28,139 bases of DNA from Hymenochaete sp. R1 (Eukaryota > Basidiomycota > Agaricomycetes > Hymenochaetales > Hymenochaetaceae): contig JAFREE010000237.1 in assembly GCA_019400425.1 (NCBI GenBank), forward strand, positions 1 through 28,139, given 5' to 3'. This document shows, piece after piece, positions 1 through 11,151 of the stretch. How positions within the stretch are numbered: the first letter of the stretch is position 1; the number at the start of each line of letters is the position of its first letter. Position numbers and translations under genes: made by a program. The notes beneath the pieces are model-generated. The model was not told the DNA's origin. It ran no database searches and saw nothing but the letters and a program-made list of their open reading frames with translations.

Positions 1-144
1 CCTAAGCTTCCCCTCGCATTTGTAGTCATGTGACGGCTGACGCGAGTAATAAATGCAGTTAAAAAAAAAAAAAAAAAAAAAAGTGAAGCAGCACCCATTC
101 AACTTTGCACCTTTCCCCACTCTCGTTTTGCGTTACTTTGCGAC
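1..144. promoter_or_regulatory. 5' flank of the zinc-knuckle gene with an A22 tract
   Basis: This is the leader of the gene that starts at 145. It holds an uninterrupted run of 22 A at 61-82, then a pyrimidine-rich stretch just before the ATG, as is common in fungal promoters. A poly(dA:dT) tract about 60 bases upstream of an ATG usually acts as a nucleosome-excluding promoter element. No TATA box is evident. Confidence 0.4.
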
Positions 145-2180
145 ATGTCTACCGCTGTGGTAGACATCATTGATCTTACAAGTCCTTGCTGTTCCGATCC
201 TGAAGGCGTCGTCGATAGGTCGGGAAGGGTACAGGACGATACTTGTGCGGCACCAGCAACACTAACAGCGAAAGGTGACCATGCTCCCAGAACGGTGCAT
301 TCAAATTCTACTATCGTGATCTCCGACGAAGAAGATGTAGATGTCATATTCGACGTCCGACAACCAGATGGATCTTCTTTACGGAAGAAGCGGCGGCGAA
401 AGAAGAAAAAGAAAGACGACTCAGCCCGAGAGTAAGTTTCTTCGATAGCCACACGTTGAGTACGACTCAGTCTTCATTCGTCACTGAAGGGAAACAAGTC
501 AACTTCCAAACGAGTCACCGGGTACTAATTCAAAGCAACAAGAAAGCAATGACGACGATTCATTGTTCTATTTTGATTCAATTCCGGATTCCAAAGCAAC
601 ATCTGCTCCGACGTTCGAGGATTCAGCTCCTCCGTCTGGTCCAAAAGAGACCGCGAGTGGCAGACATTCCCTGGTTCTTCCTGACCATGTTTCAATCCAA
701 CCAACACTAAAGTCCGATGCAAGGTTTGTCGCCGAGAGCGACACCTTCACTGATGAGTTCATAGACTATGCTGACGCGGAACTTAACGTGAGTCGCGTTG
801 TACTTGAATGAAATGCTTATCTCACTATATACATTTAGACTTTTACTCGTTATTATGAAGAACCAAGGAACCCAGTGAAATCCATCGCACATGTAGTTTG
901 CGGACATTGTGGGGCTGAGGGCGATCATAAATCATCCGCGTGTCCTGTTTTAGTGGTAAATAGCCAAAGCTTGCTTAGTGCTTTCGATCTCATAGGTTTC
1001 AAAGTGTTTAACATGTGGAGCACATAACGAACACTATACAAAACAGTGTCCTATAGTCAAAAGCTGTTATACCTGTGGTATGAAAGGGCACATAAACAGG
1101 GTAAACTTCACTTCATAGGGATAGGGTTAAGAAAGGAAATTGATGCAAGATATCCAGGATTGTCCAAATCGATACGCTTCTCGAAACCTCAACAATGGAT
1201 ACGACTGTGAGCGTTGCGGATCGGAATCTCACAAGGCTCTTGTACGTGTTTTGAACCATTGTTATTAAATCCATAACTAAGTATGTTAGGAATGTCCGAC
1301 GATCTGGAGGATTTACACATACTTCAAAACGAGCGAAAGAGAAACACGATTAAAGAGGAGAGAGGAAGCGATCGAGATCGATATTCACCCAGATCACGAA
1401 TCTTTCGTTGGACAAGGGTACTACTGTTACAACTGCGGCGGAGATGGTCATTTGGGAGATGTACGATAATTGCTTTCCCTTTCTTTGATTCGCTCACTCA
1501 AAATTTTCTTATGCTTGCAGGATTGTCCCTCTAGATACGCGCAAACTCGAGAACAATCCGCCTTCGGACAGCTCAATACGATGTGTGGGCCGTTTGCCGA
1601 TGAGAGGGATGAGCGGGTGTTCCGTTCAATTTCTCACCCAGAACGAGAGAATAAGGGGACGTTTGACGATGGATATGGGTTTTCTGGCCCTAGCGATGTC
1701 GGAAAGAAAGGTCGGGAGAAGGAGCGAGAGCGTATGCGACGTAGAGAGAAAGAGAAAGTGGTTAGCGATGACGAGGATGATTGGTTCGGGAGAAGAAGGG
1801 GAACGAAATCAGGAGCCTCACGCGATACCAAGAACGGAGGGTTGGGCAAAAAGGTGGCTTCTGAAGTGTCCGGCAGAGATCAGCGGCGTCCCGCGAAAGA
1901 GTTGGAATTACGCATTTCTACGTCAAAGTTTAGTAGCAGAAAAGCGGAAGCGTCACCAGAACGACATGATGGACGAGCCTCTCGTAGAAAAAGGGACCGA
2001 TCCAGAGATAGGGATCAGGATAGGGAAAGAGACAGGGACAGGGACAGAGATCGGGGCAGAACTCGAGACGGAGATAAAAGCCATAACTCGCGGTATGAGC
2101 GGACTCGTTCCAGGAGAGAGGAAGAGCAAAGTGCCGAGGACCGCTCAAGGAGGCGATATTATGGGACCTACGATCGTTGA
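145..2180 (+). CDS. AIR1/2: Air1/Air2-like five-zinc-knuckle RNA-binding protein
   Basis: Proposed exons are 145-431, 490-787, 839-955, 996-1100, 1158-1241, 1290-1460 and 1521-2180, giving 573 residues. The N-terminus is acidic and ends in a lysine/arginine run (about 80-95). Five CCHC knuckles follow: C216-C230 and C238-C252 (both CX2CX5HX4C), then C258-C271, C286-C299 and C343-C356 (canonical CX2CX4HX4C). Several knuckles are split exactly by introns. The tail is highly charged, with RD/RS-type dipeptides. Five clustered knuckles typify Air1/Air2, the RNA-binding subunits of the nuclear TRAMP complex, which work with a Trf4/5 poly(A) polymerase and the Mtr4 helicase in exosome-linked RNA surveillance. 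That role is inferred from the family. The intron at 956-995 is only 40 bases. Another nuclear CCHC protein is possible, but knuckle number and spacing favour Air. Confidence 0.85.
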
Positions 2181-2851
2181 CTTGGCCGATATATGTATCA
2201 CTCACAACAGTTTGTCGCACGTAGCCTCCTTCCGACCCCCTCAAGGTATTTGTGACATCCGCAACTTTTGCGTCCAATGTGTACACTCTGCAAGCGCGGC
2301 AAAAGCAACATCTCAACTCTGAAGGGAGGTTCACTGGACCGGACATTGGCGGTTTCGATTACGAGGCTAGAAGCATACTATACAGAGCCGCGTCTGCATG
2401 CGAATTTCAGACACGGAACATTATCGTCCAGATACGCATACTAAGGCATGCATGTGCAACGCTCAGTGCCATCGCAACGCCATTTCCAAGAATATTTGCG
2501 TAGCTATCTGTATACTACCAGCCATAAATAATATAGAGACTCGATGATGGTGTTCAAACTAGTACTGTGTGAATGTTCGACCACATCGTTATGGGAAATG
2601 CACGGCCATGTGACCAAACGCGGATGCACATCCGATGAGATCATCACGGCTGTCAAATCAGTCCACCACCCCCGTTCGCGCTCCTTCCGCAGCTCTTTGC
2701 TTGTTTCTTGGTTGATCACATCCACTACGATTTCTCCACGCATCGGCGACTCGTCGTTCGTTCATCACTTGAGTAGGGCGAAAGAAAGCGACGTTCCTAT
2801 TATCGTCGACTCTTCACGAAATTTTACGACCATTTGAATGATTGTGACGAT
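2181..2851. other. Intergenic region, no gene seen
   Basis: About 670 bases lie between two same-strand genes: the 3' flank of the zinc-knuckle gene and the promoter of the membrane-protein gene. The last 200 bases are pyrimidine-rich on the plus strand, as expected upstream of a fungal start codon. Short open frames here have no recognisable motif. An in-frame TAG at 2774 closes the frame upstream of the next gene. Confidence 0.5.
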
Positions 2852-5767
2852 ATGTTCTCTCTTGAAGTCACGCTCTCGCTTTCTATCTTGTCCTTGCTTT
2901 CGTCGACATTCGTCATACTTCGTATTCTCTTTTCTCTCTACCCCATTCATTTTCTAGCATCGTATCAGGCACGGGTAAGCAATCGTCTATCAGTACCTCA
3001 AATCCAAGTTCTTTCTCATACTGAGCTCGAGAGACAGAAGGGCACTGGGAAACACAAGCCGTGCATCTCCGCAGTGCAAATTGCCCTACTTTGGTTGACA
3101 ATTTTCGAACTGCTTTCGCTCATTGCCTTCGTTTGGGAAGTTTTCGAGGAGCAGGTGGACGAGTACACGGGGTCCGATATTGCCCACTCTCCTGGGCCAG
3201 CGTCACGACTATGGATAGCACTCGCGGCGAGGCAAATATGCATGCTCTGCATATCTATAATTGGCCTCGCATACGCACGAAGGAATCTTGAAATCAACTA
3301 CGGTCGTTTTCAGTGGAAAATTTGGGCCCCGACAATTTCTCTCGCATGCGTTTCGACTGCTTTTGCGGCCGCTTTCGCACACTTGCAGATTCACAGCCTT
3401 TTTGCTGGATCTGCTGCGCTCATTTGTTGTGCAACAATTGCCATCACTGGAATGATAGTCAGCCGGAAAATTGGCTGTTTAGCGGGTAGAGGGATCGTTG
3501 ATAAACCTGGACGTGCTCTTGGTGACGGTCATAGGAGCGTAGTAGAGTTCTCGCCAGAGGATGTGGAGGAATTGAGGAACCGTGATTCATGGATAACGTC
3601 GCATCAAAACACCCTTCGGTCCGAGTTTTCATCATTCTCCTTCAACACGGGTAGCTACATTGCATCTGAGACTGAAGCCCCACCCAATGATGTTCTAATA
3701 GCGCATAGTAACAACGCGTCTCTGGCTGCTCCAAATGACATACCACCGCCGCTACGTTCCGCATGGTCATTATCCACGAATCATCTGGTCAATGCACCCA
3801 GTCCGGCGCGTCTTCAATCAAACAGAGGACCGACTGCTATTCCAACCCGTGTCAAGACCTGCCTTTTGCCAGCATCGAATTTTAGGCATCCCGAATTGAA
3901 CCATGGATTATTGGAGGCCGGACGTTTGAACAATCCCGTATTGGCACCTTTCGTACCCCGATGGGTGCTTCTGTTATGGCTTACAGTGCTCTGGGTCCTT
4001 CCTGTGAGTCAAGCTTCAGCATATCTCTTCCAAAATTTGCTAATCATCTTCATTTGATAGACTTTATCATTGCCATATTTACTATCGTCTGGAGCACCTG
4101 CAACGGAAATACCATTTATAATATCTATGTCTCTGTATTCACCTGTCCTAGCTGTCAGCTGCCTCGTTCTTCCTTTGCGGAATTCAAAGGCCCAGGCCGA
4201 ACGAGTGCGAGCAGAGGCTGGTCTTTTAAAACCGGATTTTTTGCGATGCTCGTCTAGCGGCACAACAGTAGTAGGCAATCGACGCAGTGGTGACGTTTGG
4301 TTGGAGAAAGGAGAGGCAGTAGATGGTAAAGGTCGCCTTGGTCGAGCAGCGAGCCTTCTAGCACGCAAACCCAAGCTCATAGTTCTTCCTCTAAAATCTC
4401 ATGATACCGAGAAAGACAAGGAGGAGCGGGTTCCCGAGGCGGTGAACGGAGATACCTCTGCAGCGACGGGCATGTCTTCCTACGTTGCTATTGAATACGA
4501 GAAGGCAGAGGCAGAGGCAGATATCTCAGGTCCCTCGGAGACGTCCAACTTGAACACCCTCGATAACGTTGCAGCTGCTCATGCGTCGATTCTGAGCCTT
4601 CCTGCGACCGTGCCTATGGGATCAGCGCTTCCATCGACAAGCAGTTTGAGATGTCCGAGCGGCGGCACGAAAAGCTCGAATGGAAGTAGATACTTCAGGG
4701 AGAACTTCAAGTCAAATCTGTCGCCTATCACTGACGTGAGCTTCACACCCGGTCGACCTCGCTCTCGTTCAGAATCTTCGATTATAGGAGCCTTGAACGA
4801 CAGTTCACCGAGTAAGGGACCAAGGGTTTCTGCCGATAATCGTTTGGTGTCGCCATTGACACCACCTTCACCATCTCCACCACCTGCCCTTGCGGCACCC
4901 ATGTTACTCGACCGGAACAGGAACAAAAACAAGGCAATCGATAGCCTTTCTGCGAAAGTTCTTCCTATCCTAATCCCAGGCCTTACTATCGGACCGGATG
5001 TGGAAGTGGAAAAAACGCCAGAACAAAAACGAAATTTCCCAGTATCGTTCTCGACACCTGATCTTACATCTACGCCTCCGCAAACCATGTTATTTCACGG
5101 AACGCGCGGCGCGCCTAAGCATTCAAGGCAAATTAGTGTCCCGCACCAGAATCCAGCTGCGTCTATATGCATAAATCGTGAGCCAAGTGGATCGTCCAAA
5201 TCGAAGTCAGAGAGAGGGAGTTCAAGATCTACTAGCGTAAGGTCAGCGCCTACGAAGCGGGCAAAATCGCGAGGCAGTCCGCCTACGAGCTTCAAGATGC
5301 TCACCGAGCCAGAACATTTGCCACAGAAGCTGCCTCATATTCTTTCACAACTTCTTCCGATCAATGCTACTAGCACTCCCTCTGAACCTCCTGATCAAGA
5401 ACACAATCCTCGCATCCGATGTTATCCTGGAATTCCAGCTCGATTTCGTTCTTCACCATCCGCATCTATGAACGGAACTAGCACCGGATCCAAAACACTG
5501 AATCATCCAGAGGACATGTTATCAGGCTCGCGCCGCACATCCAAGCATGATAGGAAGTCATCTTGGATCGAATCGCATCTACCGGCACGACATAAAAAAG
5601 CAGTCCAAAGTCAGGAGCCAGTGTCCGTAACTCGAAGTTTTTCTGTCGACGGGGGACATGACTCAGAACATCCCGAACGTCTATCTCCAGTGTCTCCTAC
5701 GCCAGTTTCCCTCCTGAAGTCCTCGAGGATTCGATTTCCTAGTATACGCAAATTATCACGACCTTGA
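2852..5767 (+). CDS. Predicted seven-segment membrane protein with long Ser/Pro-rich tail; family not recognised
   Basis: Exons 2852-4003 and 4061-5767 (57-base intron, phase 0) give 952 residues. ATG 2852 is the first in-frame ATG after the TAG at 2774. Hydrophobic segments are visible at about 5-27, 74-97, 119-142, 158-178, 181-204, 370-390 and 402-421. Segments 5 and 6 are separated by a hydrophilic loop of about 165 residues. The intron falls inside segment 6. From about 425 to the end there are some 530 residues rich in Ser, Pro, Arg and Lys, with many RS/SP pairs that could be phosphorylated; this part looks disordered and probably cytosolic. No catalytic motif or signal peptide was recognised. 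The 5+2 topology with a large loop before segment 6 and a long tail resembles G-protein-coupled receptors, but only topology supports that. Confidence 0.75.
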
Positions 5768-6120
5768 TGAAGTAGCTTGTCAATATTGTTATTCACTATT
5801 AGATATGTACGCCTGGACACTCACGAATATTTATTGACTATAACCCTTTCCTAATGACTCGTTTCACGACTTATCCCTATACCATACACATCTTCCTTTC
5901 CTCAGTGCATAATCATTGCTTTCGAGTCCCTTTGTTTTCTCGCTGAATAGATGCTCTCATACTTCGTTGCTTGCATATGGACTTGACCCGTTTCCCAGCC
6001 TGGCTTATATAAGTAAACTAATCCCAATACCTATAGGGGCACAACATTGTATTCAATTCATAGAATACTTAGGCAAACAATTGATTTGGCCCATTTTCAA
6101 CAATTTTTATTCTGTGAAAA
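5768..6120. other. Convergent 3' flanks, no gene seen
   Basis: About 350 bases separate the 3' ends of the membrane-protein gene (+) and the THOC3 gene (-). The stretch is AT-rich with short TA-rich motifs suited to polyadenylation of both transcripts. No coding signal was found. Confidence 0.5.
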
Positions 6121-7603
6121 TTATATACCCAATCCAAAGAGACTGACGAATGCCATCTGCGACCCTCCTTCCCTTGTCTGACTTCCACAGTAGGCCATGA
6201 TATACTTCGAAGGATGCCAGGCTACTGACGGAACGGGCCCTAAGGTGGTGATTCGGTGTAAGGGGAGGCCTGTCTCCACGGAGCACTGTGTACGAATATA
6301 TGAGCAAATAAAATGCACGGCAGGGAACAGAAGTCAAATACAATGTCAACATAAGACCCCTGACTTGAAATCGCTATGTATTCGCCGTCATAAGAAAAAC
6401 TCAACGACTCGATGGCGTGGCTAATAAATCTTCAGCATTTGGTTCATCTCTCATGACGACGGTACTTACTCGCAAGCAGTGATAGTGTTTACACATATCC
6501 ATTCCGAGACGTCGAAAAGGTCCACAATCGAATCATGACCACCAGATGCAAGATACCTGTCATGATCGCAGCCTGCATTAAACATTGAACCGCACTATCC
6601 TGTAAACCCTAACTCGCCTTCCTCGAGGATCGAGAGTTATCGCAGTACAACCACCAACATGCGCTGGTGCCTGTTCCTTTACTTGCAGAGAAGGGTAGTC
6701 AAGAATCATAATAGAGTTCTGACGATAATGACTGAGAGCCAGTCCATCTCCGGCGTGATTAAAGATCGCTGAAGATGCACTGAGCTAGATCAATAGTTAA
6801 TACGGTTGCAGCTTGAGGTCCCAAGTCTGAGTTCATACCGGATCAGTTTTCACTAAAGCCCACTGAGGCTTCGCATCTTCTTTTCCTTGCTGAAGGGACA
6901 GAAAGCCCAGTTGATTGTTGACGGTTACGAAGCATACGGCTTTGCCGTCAGGAGCATAGTTCACTTGTGTGGGTGCGTGAGTGTGAGTATATGTCTGGAC
7001 GTTACGGCTTTCTAGACAAAATCAGCTGATATGTTAGATTAGATTAGAGAGTAAAGCAAAAACGAAGGTCTTCTTTAACTCACGTCTCGCATCCCAGAAG
7101 ACGATCTTCTTGTCTCTTTGACTTGACGTGCAGAACAAGTCCGGGTGTGTCGGATTCCATGTCACATAGTCAACATCGTAGTCATGGCCACCAGTGTATT
7201 GGGCAGCACTTCTAGGTTCAAGCTGTACGGGCGAGCTGTCTAGAAAGAATTGACGATTGAACCAAGTAGTTGATAACATACACTCTTTTCTGGCGTCCAC
7301 AACCGTATACTTTTGTCGATGCCTACTGATGCCAGTCTACGACCATCGCAGCTCCATGCAACGTTCCAAGCGGGCAAATTAGATGCGAATCTAAGGTCTT
7401 TCGGATGTAGAGATGAAAAAGAAGGAGCCTTCAAGGCCCAATGAATTAGTATCCTCGTCAATAAGCCATATGAAGAGCGCACTGCATACATGGACATTTC
7501 GAGAAACATGGGTTAAATGTGGAGGAGGAGACGGGAAGCGAGGTTTGTCGACGATTTCTTCCACTTCATCTGATTTCGCAAGCTTAGCAGCTCTAGTCGT
7601 CAT
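6121..7603 (-). CDS. TEX1: THO complex WD40 subunit THOC3/Tex1
   Basis: Eight exons, in minus-strand order: 7603-7490, 7428-7284, 7239-7084, 7011-6839, 6784-6618, 6556-6470, 6420-6342, 6285-6121. They give 361 residues, close to the usual 320-350 of the family. WD-repeat blades are visible throughout, such as AWSCDGRRLASVGIDKSIRLW, DYVTWNPTHPDLFCTSS, YLASGGHDSIVDLFDV and ESLSFSYDGEYIAIS, in the order found in human THOC3. THO couples transcription elongation to mRNP packaging and nuclear export; Tex1/THOC3 is its beta-propeller scaffold. The role is inferred from homology. Intron 1 (7489-7429) carries a perfect TACTAAT branch point. Intron 5 (6617-6557) uses a GC donor. Intron 2 (7283-7240, GTGTAT donor, 44 bases) is the least certain join. 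The gene is divergent from the aminotransferase gene. Confidence 0.9.
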
Positions 7604-7823
7604 TGGAGTACTACTGGGAGTTGGATATGGGAAAAGTGCAACATGAACTTGCCAGAACAGAATACCAATCGAAGTGTAATATTTCCACGTGATGTTTTGC
7701 TGCTAACTAACTCGGAGCCTTGGAATTACTTTGGCATCCCTTGCTGTTGGACAACTCGGACAATACAATACTTTGTGGCTTTATTTTACGACCTTTTCCT
7801 CTGGCATTTACCAAGATTAAAGG
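7604..7823. promoter_or_regulatory. Shared divergent promoter, THOC3 and aminotransferase
   Basis: The two start codons are 220 bases apart and point away from each other, so this interval must hold both promoters. No clear TATA box or repeated operator was seen. Co-regulation is possible but is not shown by the sequence. Confidence 0.5.
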
Positions 7824-9331
7824 ATGACATCTCATGGTATAGGACATCGATTATCATTGGCAGTGAGAAGTACGGCAAAACCTCCGTATGTCACTCTTTC
7901 CACCTTCATTCTTATATCTGCTCCTGAACCGTATATCTCACAACAGCATCCCCGAGGCATACAAATGGGCGTCCGGATACTCACTAATGCCGGGGAAACC
8001 CCTTCTGGATATGGCTCAAGGTGTTCCGGGCTCACCTCCACCGACTGTGCTGCTGGATGCGCTAGGAAAACATGCTTCAGATGCCAGATCCTATGGGTAT
8101 TGCCCAGTAGTAGGAGAGCTGGGTCTAAGAACGGCGCTTGCGCAAGAGATGAAGTTCATCTACGGCAAGGACAGTGATATTATGCCGAACGATGTTGCCT
8201 TAACTGCGGGGTGCAATATGGCTTTTTCAGCTGCGATATTGGCCATAGCCGAAGCTGGAGACGAAGTTATTCTGCCAGTGCCATGGTAAAGGAGAATATC
8301 TGTTTCGACTCAAATAATATATTCAAATTTCTCCTCAGGTACTTCAATCACGAGTCAGTCAACTATTGCATGCTAGTCTCAGTAGTTGCATTAATAGACT
8401 CGAGGAAGAATGACCCTCCAGATGCTTGGTATCGCTGCCGTCCCTTTATACATTCAGCCAAGTGATGGATTCCATCCCACTGTGGAAGCATGTTCACGGC
8501 TCCTCACGCCAAAGACAAAGGCTCTCGTCTTGGTATCCCCTAACAACCCTGTAAGTGTAAAAACTTATCTTGAAGTGTGGTATGAGTGACATACGATTTT
8601 AAAAGACCGGTGCCATTTATTCGGAGGAGCTGATAGCATCGTTCGCGGCTTTTGCGAAGAAGTCCAACATCGCTCTCATCATGGACGAGACATATCGCGA
8701 TCTCATGCTAGACAGTCCACCGCATCGCCTTTTCAGCCCTGGGGAAACACTCGACCCCCGCCTGGGTTTGCCTCTAGATTGGTCATGGAGAACCAACTTC
8801 ATACACTTGTTTTCCTTTTCCAAAAGCTACAGCATACCCGCTCACCGACTGGGAGCAATTGTTGCCAGCGATGAGGTCTTAGAACAGGTCAAGACTGTTC
8901 TCGATTGTCTTCAGATCTGCGCGCCCAGGTCTGTCCAACTGGCCTTGTCATCTTTGCTGACAGAGTTACGCCCGTTCGTACAAGGGACTGCTCGGGCCCT
9001 CATGCACAGACACAAGCTTTTCCGATCTTTGCTTCCCTCTGAATGGAAGATCGGATCACAGGGAGCATACTATGCATTTGTCAAGCACCCGTTCAAAGAC
9101 AGGCCAGCTATGGAAGTCAGTAAGAGGCTGGCAACCGAGGGTGGCGTAGTCACACTACCTGTAGATTTTTTCGTGCCTAGTAACGGAGCCACAGGCAGTT
9201 ATCTTGGAAAAGATGGAGATCGATGGATTAGATTCTCCGTGGCCAACATAGATGATGACAGTATTCGCAAAGTCTGCTCCAGATTACGTGAATTGCAAGA
9301 AAGTTTTGGATGGAAGATGAGCGACGAGTGA
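7824..9331 (+). CDS. Class I/II PLP-dependent aminotransferase
   Basis: Exons 7824-7885, 7947-8285, 8339-8353, 8409-8550 and 8606-9331 give 427 residues. Fold-type I landmarks are in order: YGYCPVVGELGLR at 70-82, TAGCNMAF at 107-114, SPNNPTG at 182-188 (PLP-contacting Asn), MDETY with D213 and Y216, SFSKS with the Schiff-base lysine K259, R267, and the carboxylate-binding arginine R395 in WIRFSVAN. All catalytic residues are present, so the enzyme should be active. It would transfer an amino group from an amino acid to a 2-oxo acid; the substrate cannot be read from the sequence. The third exon is only 15 bases (YFNH plus split codons). The start at 7824 is the first ATG giving a phase-compatible first exon; the short N-terminus does not strongly suggest a mitochondrial presequence. 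Confidence 0.9.
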
Positions 9332-9904
9332 TTCATGTAATGACGCATGGAAAAATCGAATATCAATACCCTAAAGTGTATCTATGAAAGGTACGTTGGA
9401 CATTTCGCGTGACCTTACCGATTACTGGCTGACCTCGATCCGTTTCGTTAGATCTTTACGACGACGAAGATGAGAGCGAAGATTGGAAGTAAGACATTGA
9501 CAGCGCTGCTTTGTGTGTATGCGGCCATTGGATGAGGTATTGGGACTGCCGCTGGAATTGCCAGTGGTGGGCGACTGGTTCCTTGTATTCTCCCTCAGTG
9601 GCGGCGGCGACCGGAACGGGCCTTAGCACTTGACAACCAGAAGTTGAAACTACGAATGACCTCACAGGCCTATCGCTAGTCACTGTTTAGTATCCAGTAA
9701 TGTAATTTCTTTGTTCAGTTTCTTTGTCAATTGTTCAGACTGTTCGTTCAAAACTGGAATGATCGACGCTTACTGACACAGTGCAACCACAATCGATTCG
9801 ATTTAGAGCCACCCAATCTCGTCCTGACGCGTTCAGCGTCGTCTCTGCTTTACCCCTCCGTGTTCATAGTATTCGGGAGTCTTAAAATACTCCAAAATTC
9901 GACA
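9332..9904. other. Intergenic region with a possible decayed minus-strand fragment
   Basis: About 570 bases lie between the aminotransferase and RRM genes. On the minus strand a frame ending at the stop at 9450-9448 reads a hydrophobic C-terminus (NVLLPIFALIFVVVKI). A neighbouring frame just upstream reads a Ser/Thr/Asn/Gly-rich stretch (TTGNSSGSPNTSSNG). Together these resemble the end of a GPI-anchored protein, but they lie in different frames and no start, signal peptide or splice path was found. The rest is plain promoter or 3' flank. Confidence 0.3.
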
Positions 9905-10594
9905 ATGGTTTCATCTTCAAGTTCGAAAGGTCAATCATCGTTCCACGTAACTCGAGCTCGGCTAGAAGCTGCGGTGAATGTGAGTACTATTCTGTCCGTC
10001 GAGGCCATTCTTCATAACAGTCTGTTAGGTCGCAATCTGTTCGCAACATAAGCAGACTAGCCGCCCCAGGGATATATCCAAAGCCTCAGTCATCTCTCCC
10101 GGTACACAGTCGATCATCAAGAATCGACACAACCAACTTCTGCGGAGTCCAACTATCGTAGAACCGACTACTTCACGCATGGTGAAGAAAATTCTGGTCG
10201 GCAATGTAAGTCAGCTTCGCGATATCCTGTTCTATCTATATTGAGGGCTGCCAAGATTGGTATGGATGTGACAGAGAAGACATTGTTGCGAATCTTTATG
10301 ACAGGCGGACCTGTTGTAAAAGTCAGCATCAGAAGTACAACCCATTCCTTCATCACCAACACCTGTTACTCTGTGATTGAATACAGAGTGCCTATATCGC
10401 TCAATATGATCCTGAAGCTTAATGGTATCATGCTCGCAGGAAGGAGTCTAGTAGTGAGTTGCAGTTTCACCGTAGAGATATATAGCGCTGGGGTCTGAAA
10501 GATTTTCTTCGTCTACCAGGTTTGCCATTCTTTGGAGGAACTTCCAGAAGTCGGTCCGATATTAGCATCTAGAGATTCGGCGAAGTCCACCTAA
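9905..10594 (+). CDS. Small single-RRM RNA-binding protein, divergent
   Basis: Exons 9905-9979, 10029-10205, 10256-10453 and 10520-10594 (introns of 49, 50 and 66 bases, all phase 0) give 174 residues. Residues 1-75 are Ser/Arg/Lys-rich and look disordered. One RNA-recognition motif follows at about 78-155: the RNP2 strand is ILVGNI at 80-85, helix 1 is TEKTLLRIFMTGGPVVKV, the RNP1 strand is the degenerate TCYSVIEY at 120-127, and LNGIMLAGRSLVV ends the domain. The RNP1 glycine and first aromatic are replaced, so RNA binding may be weak. The RNP2 and helix pattern recalls the first RRM of SF3B4/Hsh49-type spliceosomal proteins, but no confident family assignment is possible. The N-terminal exons are less certain than the RRM exons. 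Confidence 0.65.
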
Positions 10595-11151
10595 ACTGGT
10601 GAATATGTGTACCGAATTGTCGTTTATTGAATGAACAAAATTTGTATTGTTCGTTCTGGCGTTCGTATGTGCCTTCTGAATAGTGGGGACTGAGGAGTAA
10701 ATTGTAAATAGAATACGTGTAGGCAATAGCCAAAATATCTTGCTCATCCAGTCATTGCTGTCATGGTATTGAACACGCACTGTAAAAGCCACGGGAGAGA
10801 TTACTACGGGCCACCGAAATCAAGGAGGTTGGTATTACGGCATCAACGGCAAAGTACAGGCGCGCATTTCTGGTTGGACCCATTTCATTCTTTTCGTTAT
10901 TCTCAGACTACGCCTTCTCTTCATCCTTTTGCCTCCGTATGCTGAACGACAAGTAGTAGATATCGGGCGTACAGGAAGCTTGCTGTGAGTTTCGTTCTCG
11001 GGCATTGTATTTGCTTCGTCATTCATATTCATGTCTCGGCGCTGTACCATGACGTCCCTGCTCAGTTACTGTCCATAATTTACATGCTGACAATTACCTT
11101 TCTTTTTTCTCTCAATCGCTTTCGTGATTCTCGTTCGAAGGACTGGTCAAC
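10595..11151. other. Promoter and leader region of the DEAD-box-like gene
   Basis: About 560 bases with no convincing gene. The last 60 bases before ATG 11152 are strongly pyrimidine-rich. A donor-like GTGAGT near 10985 and an acceptor-like TTCGAAG just before GACTGG (about 11140) would allow a 5'-UTR intron, but this cannot be confirmed from sequence alone. Confidence 0.35.

Noticed and set aside
61..82. A22 run as a retroposed poly(A) tail
   Set aside because: No target-site duplication or upstream processed copy is seen, and its place before an ATG fits a promoter poly(dA) tract.
9385..9483. Fifteen-residue spliced acidic peptide (MKDLYDDEDESEDWK)
   Set aside because: It needs a 60-base intron in a tiny frame bounded by stops; more likely 3' flank of the aminotransferase gene.
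10763..10945. 60-codon frame before the DEAD-box-like gene
   Set aside because: No family resemblance, and it does not splice in phase to ATG 11152.
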